Origin: Candidatus Cloacimonadota bacterium
GTDB taxonomy: Bacteria > Cloacimonadota > Cloacimonadia > JGIOTU-2
Direction of reading: 5' to 3'
Assembly (NCBI GenBank): GCA_014384665.1
Contig: JACNFI010000413.1
Location: forward strand, 1-11,126
DNA: 11,126 nucleotides
Part shown: one piece after another, positions 5,501 to 11,126 of the stretch
Position numbering within the stretch: position 1 is the stretch's first letter
Layout: the number at the start of each line of letters is the position of its first letter
Translations under genes and position numbers: made by a program
The notes under the pieces: model-generated
Told to the model about the DNA's origin: nothing
The model's input: only the letters and a program-made list of their open reading frames with translations
Databases searched by the model: none

Positions 5501-5606
5501 TGAACTTCCTCAATAACGCCAAATCAGGGAAATAGATGAAGTCAATGTGTACAATAATAAGCAATTTTGCAGATATTACTCAAATAACTAAAAAAGGAGA
5601 CTAAAA

Positions 5607-6647
5607 ATGGTTATGCAAATTGGTGATCCTGGGGAAAAGATGCCCTGGGAGGAATTCTTGCAGAAGATATTCAGAAAAAAAGAAGGCGGACAGCAAGGTC
5701 CAAGAAGGACTGGAATAATAGCCTGGATTGTGGTGGGAATCATAGTGCTAATCTGGCTCCTGAGTGGGATATATACACTGGGACCTGGTGAAGTGGGTGT
5801 GGTGAGACAATTTGGGAAGGAAGTGGGGCAGACAAGCCCTGGTCTGCATTATCACTTGCCTGGGCCTATCCAACGAGTTGATAAAGTCAATATGGCCAAG
5901 ATAAGGAAGCACATGGTTGGCTTTAAGGAGTTATCACCGGGTCGGTATCGGGATATACCCTATGAGTCACTAATGCTCACAGGTGATGAAAATATGGTTG
6001 ATATCCATGTCTTCGTGCATTATAAGGTGAAAGACGCCTCACAGTTCCTGTTTAAAGTCAAAGATGTCAGGCAAACCCTGAAAACAGCCACTGAGGTTGC
6101 CTTAAGGGGTGCTGTGGGCAGAAATACTATTGATTATGTCATGATAGAGGGAAGACCAGAAGTTCAAGAGCAGACCAGAGAGATGCTGCAGCAATTGATG
6201 GACAATTATGAGTCTGGGCTAATGATAACAGCGGTGAAACTGCAAGAGGTAGATGCGCCAAAAGAAGTCAGGGACGCCTTCCATGATGTGGTTCGGGCCA
6301 GGGAGGATAAGGATAAAGTGATTCGTCAATCTGAGGGCTATGCTGCAGACATTGTCCCCAAAGCCAGAGGTGAAAAGGAACAGATGATACTGGAGGCTGA
6401 AGCTTATAAACAGCAAAGGATACTGAGGTCTGAAGGAGATGCTGAGAAATTTCTTAAGGTTTTGAAAGAATACAGAAAAGCACCTCAGGTCACCAGGCAA
6501 AGGCTGTATCTTGAGACAATAGAGCGCATCCTGCCCGATTTAGAAAAGATAGTTATTGATTCCGAGAGTGGCGGTAATCTGCTACAGTTTCTGCCCCTGA
6601 AAGACATATCCAGTTGGAGAAACTTAATTAAGGAGGCTGAAAAATGA
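5607..6647 (+). CDS. hflK: HflK, SPFH/band 7 membrane protein, partner of HflC and FtsH
   Basis: 346 residues; start ATG 5607 lies 7 nt after AAGGAG. The layout matches HflK: a short cytoplasmic N-terminus with the GDPGEKMPWEEF motif, one membrane segment at about 37-56, and the SPFH/prohibitin domain from TLGPGEVGVVRQFG. SPGLHYHLPGP and MLTGDENMVDIHVFVHYKVKD, both typical of the family, follow. A charged coiled-coil then contains DAPKEVRDAF, KDKVIRQSEGYA and AYKQQRILRSEGDAEKF. It is somewhat shorter than E. coli HflK (419). In known systems HflK and HflC form a periplasm-facing cage around FtsH and modulate its proteolysis of membrane proteins. It overlaps hflC by 4 bp (ATGA), a translationally coupled pair. 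Base composition is clearly richer in G+C than the flanking genes. Confidence 0.95.
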   Translation: MVMQIGDPGEKMPWEEFLQKIFRKKEGGQQGPRRTGIIAWIVVGIIVLIWLLSGIYTLGPGEVGVVRQFGKEVGQTSPGLHYHLPGPIQRVDKVNMAKIRKHMVGFKELSPGRYRDIPYESLMLTGDENMVDIHVFVHYKVKDASQFLFKVKDVRQTLKTATEVALRGAVGRNTIDYVMIEGRPEVQEQTREMLQQLMDNYESGLMITAVKLQEVDAPKEVRDAFHDVVRAREDKDKVIRQSEGYAADIVPKARGEKEQMILEAEAYKQQRILRSEGDAEKFLKVLKEYRKAPQVTRQRLYLETIERILPDLEKIVIDSESGGNLLQFLPLKDISSWRNLIKEAEK

Positions 6648-7507
6648 AAAAAACAGTAATAATCATAATATTGGTGGTAGTAGCACTGATCGTAATCCCT
6701 CAAGCCATATTCACTGTGGATATGACCCAACAAGCGATCATTCTGCAGATGGGAAAGTATAAAAGGACAATCAAGAAGCCAGGGTTACATTGTAAGATTC
6801 CGTTCATTCAATCGGTAGTTCGCTTTGAAAAGAGGGTGCTGACCAGTGATAGCCCTCCAGGAGAGTATCTTACCCTGGATAAGAAGAGACTAAAGGTGGA
6901 TCATGTCTCACGCTGGTACATCACAGACCCTCTACAATTCTATAAGAGCGTGCGTAATGAAGAAGGAGGCTTGGCCAGATTCCAGCCGATTGTCTTTTCA
7001 GAAATGAGGGATGAATTGGCTAAGCATAATTTCGTGGATATAATTTCTGTGAAGCGAGAAGAAATAATGGAAGTAGTAGCAATCAGAGCCAGAGAAAAAG
7101 TATTAGAGTTTGGAATTGAGCTAATAGATGTTAGAATAAAGCGGGCTGACCTGCCAAAAGAGGTTCAACAGAGCGTCTTCGCTCGTATGAGATCAGAAAG
7201 AGAGAGGAAAGCCAAAAAGTATCGCGCTGAAGGAGAGGAAGAAGCACTTAAGATCAGAGCATATGCAGATAAGGAAAAGACCGTTATCTTGGCTGAAGCT
7301 TATGAAGAAAGTCAGAAGCTTAAAGGAGAAGGTGATGCTGAGGCTACACGGATTTACGCCGCAGCCTTTAATAAAGACCCTGAATTCTATAATTTCATGA
7401 GGTCCCTGGAAGCTTATGAGAAGTTCCTTGTAGGAAAAACAACCCTGGTGCTCGGCTCTGATTCGGAGCTATTTAAGTATCTTGACAGTTCAAAGCCAAA
7501 GGATTAA
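6644..7507 (+). CDS. hflC: HflC, SPFH/band 7 membrane protein
   Basis: 287 residues, starting in the ATGA overlap with the hflK stop and preceded by AAGGAGG. There is one N-terminal membrane segment (about 4-24) and an SPFH domain beginning VDMTQQAIILQMGKYKRTIK with KPGLHCKIPFIQ. The HflC signatures are LTLDKKRLKVDHVSRWYI, EFGIELIDVRIKRADLPKEV, RMRSERERKAKKYRAEGEEE, and GDAEATRIYAAAFNKDPEFY followed by RSLEAYEKFL. These are the hallmarks of HflC, and the length is near the usual ~330. It works with HflK as the hetero-oligomer that controls FtsH. No other gene follows on this strand; a perfect palindromic element lies 31 bp after the stop. Confidence 0.96.
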   Translation: MKKTVIIIILVVVALIVIPQAIFTVDMTQQAIILQMGKYKRTIKKPGLHCKIPFIQSVVRFEKRVLTSDSPPGEYLTLDKKRLKVDHVSRWYITDPLQFYKSVRNEEGGLARFQPIVFSEMRDELAKHNFVDIISVKREEIMEVVAIRAREKVLEFGIELIDVRIKRADLPKEVQQSVFARMRSERERKAKKYRAEGEEEALKIRAYADKEKTVILAEAYEESQKLKGEGDAEATRIYAAAFNKDPEFYNFMRSLEAYEKFLVGKTTLVLGSDSELFKYLDSSKPKD

Positions 7508-7538
7508 GAAAGAAATCTCTTTAGTGTGTGGAATAAAA

Positions 7539-7578
7539 TTTACCCCGTTAGATAGAGAAGCTTATCTAACGGGGTAAA
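7539..7578. repeat. Palindromic element, TTTACCCCGTTAGATA arms, copy 4
   Basis: Perfect 16-bp inverted repeat (7539-7554 with 7563-7578) and an 8-nt loop, 31 bp after the hflC stop. It is the most compact and intact copy of the family. It would make a strong hairpin between two convergent genes and might stop transcription from either side, but it has no T-run, so the repeat identity is firmer than a terminator role. Confidence 0.85.
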
Positions 7579-7635
7579 CCTATACATTCTTAACCTTGAT
7601 ATTGTTTAGTAACAGTTATTTATGCTTGTTACCTG

Positions 7636-7651
7636 TCCCGATACATCGGGA
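7636..7651. repeat. Hairpin TCCCGATACATCGGGA at the stop of the beta-helix gene
   Basis: Seven-base-pair stem with a two-base loop, starting directly after the stop codon of the minus-strand beta-helix gene (7652-7654). No T-run on either strand. It resembles short REP-like palindromes; it could stabilise the 3' end of the transcript. Confidence 0.5.
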
Positions 7652-10600
7652 TTAGTGTAGTATAATCATCTTCTTTACGAATGTCTTATCTTTGGTGGAT
7701 AATTTATAGAAATATATTCCTGAACTCATATCTTTAGCATTCCATTCAACAGTATGAAAACCAGCTGGTTTATTTTCATTAATTAAAGTTTCAACCAATT
7801 GACCTTTAATATTGTAAATTTGTATTTTTACAGTGCCAGATTTTGGTAATGAATAACTTATTAATGTTGTTTTGTTGAATGGATTGGGAAAATTCCGAAA
7901 TAACCCTGCCTCAATTAAAGTATTATTTTCATCATCAACACCAACGGTTTGGTCAAAATAATAAGCACCCATATCGTTTCTAGTTCCATCTGGGTCATTA
8001 TATTGTGGTTCAGGGTCTCCAGCATCTATACATGGAGATTTAGTAGAATCTGGTATTGGAAAGTTAGCCCAGGATAAGTGATAGTCACCATTATCGGGAT
8101 CAATAAATAATGGATCCAACTGAATATTATAAAATACATCGCAAGAATCACCATTAGCATTGGTGGTTACATTTATCCCTATTTCTGGATTACAATTCCA
8201 AAAATTACCGTTTTCATTATTGTAGAAATCAGAGTAGGTTATTGTGGGCTCACCTGGATTGAATTCACTTATATAAATACCATAATCACCGTTATTATTC
8301 GAAACTATTGAATTTTTAATGATTGGACTTGAATCCAAAATACTGTAAATTCCACCGCCACAATCACCAGCAGAATTATCCGTAATGGTTACATTCTCTA
8401 AAGTCGGACTGGAATAATTAGAGCAGCAAATACCACCACCATAAGAATCAGCAGAATTATTCGTAATCGTTACATCCTCTAAATACGGATTGGATTCATT
8501 GCAGTAAATCCCACCTCCACCCCAAGAATAACCCCCCATTATAGTCATATTAGATAAATGTGCATTATCAACATGGAAAAATTGCATTACACTCGCAGCA
8601 CTATCAGCATCTATAATAACATTTTCTTCTGTATCTCCTACTAACGAGATATAATCTGATATACTAATTGGAAAAAATTCACCATTAGTGGAAGGACTAT
8701 ATGTTCCTTCTGATAGATGAATCGTATGTTGATGCAGATTATCAGCTAAGATTATAGACATAGCATATTGAATCGTCTTTAAAGGGTCATCGGGTGAGAG
8801 TCCACTATTAGTGTTGTCCCCATCCGGAGATACATATAAATCTGAATCTACCTGATTCTGAATTCCATGTTGTATATCAAAAGTAAAATTCTCTATAGGT
8901 GAAGCATGAAAATCTGTAGGATTTAATACAGTAAATGTATCAACTACTACTGAAATAGATGTATCAGAATAAATATCACTACCACTTCCTCGATTATTTA
9001 TATTGTTTAAATAGATATTACAACGATTATTATCACTGAAACTCAGGTTGGAATCAGAGCAGTAAATACCACCACCAAGAGAACCAGTAGAATTATAAGT
9101 TATGGTTACATTCTCTAAAATCGGATTAGAATCATAACAGAAGTAAATCCCACCACCCTTATAAACTGAATAATTATCAGTAATGGTTACATCCTTTAAA
9201 GTCGGATGAGAATCATAGAAGTAACTCCCCCCACCATGGTAAGTAGCAGAATTATTTATAATGGTTACATTCTGTATAGTAGGATTGGAACCATAGCAGC
9301 AAATACCACCACCACACATATCAGCATAGTTATCCGTAATTCTTACATTCTCTAAAGTGAGACTAGAATTTTCATAGCAGTAAATCCCACCACCATAAAC
9401 TGAAGCATAATTATCATTAATGGTTACATTTTCTATGGTTGGACTGGAATAATGGAAGTAAATACCACCACCAAAATCAGAAGAACCTCCCATTATAGTC
9501 ATAGTAGATACAAATGCATTATTAACATAAAAAAATTTCATTACACTGGAAACACTATTGGCATTTATAATAACAGATTCTTCTGTCTCCCCTACTAATG
9601 AGATATAATCCGGCATACTAATTGGAAAAAGCTCACCATTAGTGGAAGAACTATATGTTCCTTCTGATAGATAAATCGTATGTTGATGCAAACTATCAGC
9701 TAAGATTATAGACATAGCATATTGAATCGTCTTTAAAGGGTCGTCGGGTAAGAGTCCACTATTAGTGTTGTCCCCATCCGGTGATACATATAAATCTGAA
9801 TCTACCTGATTTTGAATTCCATGTTGTATATCAAAAGTAAAATTCTCTATAGGTGAAGCATGAAAATCTGTAGGATTTAATACAGTAAATGTATCAACTA
9901 CTACTGAAATAGATGTATCAGAATAAATATCACTACCACTTCCTCGATTATTTATATTGTTCAAATAGATATTACAAAGATTATTAGCACTGAAACTGGT
10001 GTTGGAATCAATGCAGTAAATACCACCACCAAGAGAACCAGCATAATTATAAGTTATTGTTACATTCTCAAAAATCAGACTGGATTCATCGCAGTAAATA
10101 CCACCACCCTCATCATCAGCAGAATTACCCATGAGGGTTACATACTCTAAATCCGAACTGGTATCATAACAATAAATCCCCCCACCTTGAGAATTAGCAT
10201 AATTATTTATAATGTTTATATTCTGTAGAGTTGGATTGGAATGAATGCAGAAAATTCCTCCACCCTCATCGTCAGCTGAATTACCCATGATGTCTATGTA
10301 CACTAAATTCGGACTGGAATCATTGCAATAAATCCCGCCACCATCATTAGCAGAATTATCAGTGATACTTACATATTCTAAATTTGGACTGGAATAGGTT
10401 TCGCAACAGATACCACCACCCTTCGAATCAGCAAAGTTACCCTTGATAGTTACATACTTTAAAAATGGACTGGAATAAAAAGTACAACGAATTCCACCAC
10501 CATAATGAGCAGAATTATTAGTAATGTTTACATTCTCTAAAGTCATACTGGAATGACTACAGTAAATTCCACCACCAAGTCCAGCATAATTATCCGTAAT

Positions 10601-11126
10601 GGTTACATTCTCTATAATCGGACTGGATTCCTTGCAGTAAATACCTCCTCCAAAACCGGCATAATTATTGGTAATTAATAAATTCTCTAGAGTCGAACAG
10701 GATGAGTTTTTACAGGTTATCCCACCCCCAAAATAATAAGGATATCCTTCTCCAAAACCATTTTCAATGGTAAATCCGCATAAAACTGCTGTGGAATCCT
10801 CATCATTCTCAAATATTACAACACTTCCACTACTATCCCCATCAATAATTGTTTGAGAAATATAACTTGTATCCTGTGTTGTTAAGAATAATGAAGCAAC
10901 GACAATGTTTTTCCCATTGTAATTTATATTCTCGTAATATCTTCCTGTATCTACAATAACTGTATCACCATTTACAGAAGCATCTATACCTTCCTGTATT
11001 GTTGGATAATCATCTGGGACATTAATAATAGTAGCATAAGTAATATTTGCTATAAAAAAGAAAAGTAGTAACAGCCAGAGGCTGATGAGCCTTTGGCTCA
11101 AAGTACATAAATTAATTGTTTTTCTC
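7652..11126 (-). CDS. Giant secreted parallel beta-helix protein with type IX secretion sorting domain; start probably just outside window
   Basis: 1149 residues counted from TTG 11101 (numbering used here), but no ribosome site precedes it and the frame stays open to the right edge (RKTINLCTLSQRL...), so the true start is probably beyond 11126. A signal peptide (about 4-23, ending TYA) leads into NVPDDYPTIQEGIDASVNGD, a usual beta-helix entry. Then come at least 19 coils of about 24 residues of the form GGGIYC..SSP.LENVTITDN.A (PbH1/Pmp-like). Two DUF1565-like caps (YVSPDGDNTNSG...DDPLKTIQYAM, near 437 and 755) restart the helix. The last ~80 residues (FPNPFNKTTLISYSL, VKIQIYNIKGQLVETL, SGIYFYKLSTKDKTF) are a Por/T9SS C-terminal sorting domain. 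Expected to be exported and attached to the cell surface; adhesion or polysaccharide binding is plausible, and no catalytic site is evident. Confidence 0.9.
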   Translation of the reverse strand, partial: RKTINLCTLSQRLISLWLLLLFFFIANITYATIINVPDDYPTIQEGIDASVNGDTVIVDTGRYYENINYNGKNIVVASLFLTTQDTSYISQTIIDGDSSGSVVIFENDEDSTAVLCGFTIENGFGEGYPYYFGGGITCKNSSCSTLENLLITNNYAGFGGGIYCKESSPIIENVTITDNYAGLGGGIYCSHSSMTLENVNITNNSAHYGGGIRCTFYSSPFLKYVTIKGNFADSKGGGICCETYSSPNLEYVSITDNSANDGGGIYCNDSSPNLVYIDIMGNSADDEGGGIFCIHSNPTLQNINIINNYANSQGGGIYCYDTSSDLEYVTLMGNSADDEGGGIYCDESSLIFENVTITYNYAGSLGGGIYCIDSNTSFSANNLCNIYLNNINNRGSGSDIYSDTSISVVVDTFTVLNPTDFHASPIENFTFDIQHGIQNQVDSDLYVSPDGDNTNSGLLPDDPLKTIQYAMSIILADSLHQHTIYLSEGTYSSSTNGELFPISMPDYISLVGETEESVIINANSVSSVMKFFYVNNAFVSTMTIMGGSSDFGGGIYFHYSSPTIENVTINDNYASVYGGGIYCYENSSLTLENVRITDNYADMCGGGICCYGSNPTIQNVTIINNSATYHGGGSYFYDSHPTLKDVTITDNYSVYKGGGIYFCYDSNPILENVTITYNSTGSLGGGIYCSDSNLSFSDNNRCNIYLNNINNRGSGSDIYSDTSISVVVDTFTVLNPTDFHASPIENFTFDIQHGIQNQVDSDLYVSPDGDNTNSGLSPDDPLKTIQYAMSIILADNLHQHTIHLSEGTYSPSTNGEFFPISISDYISLVGDTEENVIIDADSAASVMQFFHVDNAHLSNMTIMGGYSWGGGGIYCNESNPYLEDVTITNNSADSYGGGICCSNYSSPTLENVTITDNSAGDCGGGIYSILDSSPIIKNSIVSNNNGDYGIYISEFNPGEPTITYSDFYNNENGNFWNCNPEIGINVTTNANGDSCDVFYNIQLDPLFIDPDNGDYHLSWANFPIPDSTKSPCIDAGDPEPQYNDPDGTRNDMGAYYFDQTVGVDDENNTLIEAGLFRNFPNPFNKTTLISYSLPKSGTVKIQIYNIKGQLVETLINENKPAGFHTVEWNAKDMSSGIYFYKLSTKDKTFVKKMIILH
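8859..9007. repeat. Internal repeat of beta-helix gene, copy A (149 bp identical)
   Basis: Identical over 149 bp to 9813-9961, offset 954 bp (318 codons). It lies within a longer duplicated unit (about 8530-9035 and 9484-9989) that includes the DUF1565-like cap. Outside the 149 bp the two units differ at many positions. Confidence 0.85.
9813..9961. repeat. Internal repeat of beta-helix gene, copy B (149 bp identical)
   Basis: Partner of 8859-9007. It encodes the linker between the end of one helix (NRGSGSDIYSD...) and the cap of the next (SPIENFTFDIQHGIQNQ). Confidence 0.85.

Noticed and set aside
6219..6733. Minus-strand frames inside hflK/hflC
   Set aside because: They are antisense to strongly supported HflK/HflC coding sequence and show no family features.
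7539..7578. Intrinsic (rho-independent) terminator after hflC
   Set aside because: The stem is strong but no T-run follows on either strand, and the same arms occur elsewhere with 38-41 nt centres and inside a gene.

Overview
The window looks like a chromosomal piece of an uncultivated, AT-rich bacterium of the FCB superphylum (Cloacimonadota / KSB1 / Marinimicrobia-like). The strongest clue is the giant secreted parallel beta-helix protein on the minus strand. It ends in a type IX secretion (Por) sorting domain with an NPFN...GxxVETLI...SGIYFYKL pattern. A lipoprotein signal, an HflK/HflC pair and a DUF2007 protein show that it is an ordinary envelope-bearing bacterium. No rRNA, tRNA, CRISPR array or intact transposase gene is visible.

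Layout. (1) 1-1118: a tightly overlapping three-gene operon: the end of a TerB-like protein, an HD-domain protein and a 70-residue four-cysteine protein. (2) 1119-4268: an accessory block with two palindromic sites, a lipoprotein carrying a trypsin/HtrA-like protease domain, a low-coding stretch with small ORF remnants, a DUF5677-like gene and a frameshifted unrecognised gene. (3) 4269-4334: a second copy of only the C-terminal tail of the four-cysteine gene, followed by a DUF2007 gene at 4384. The duplicated tail suggests that the block between was inserted into, or recombined within, an ancestral run of HD, four-cysteine and DUF2007 genes. (4) 4603-5606: about 1 kb without an intact gene, packed with layered small repeats. 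It holds a 73-bp element in two copies, three palindromic elements with TTTACCCCGTTAGATA-type arms, an 18-bp perfect palindrome, and a minus-strand four-helix-bundle (23S rRNA IVS-type) pseudogene. (5) 5607-7507: hflK and hflC, overlapping by 4 bp and visibly richer in G+C than the flanks. (6) 7508-7651: a fourth palindromic element and a short hairpin. (7) 7652 to the right edge: the beta-helix protein gene on the minus strand.

The most informative observation is in region 4. If the palindromic element at about 4906-4971 is removed from the minus strand, the four-helix-bundle reading frame continues into a typical C-terminus (ELNLIFSSIV...). The TTTACCCCGTTAGATA family is therefore a real insertion sequence-like (MITE-like) repeat, not just a set of terminators. 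The same pseudogene also carries a second, unrelated palindrome inserted in frame. I see no clear undescribed defence or metabolic system. The novelty candidates are the repeat families, the duplicated-tail insertion scar, and the modular beta-helix protein with a cysteine ladder and a recently homogenised internal duplication.
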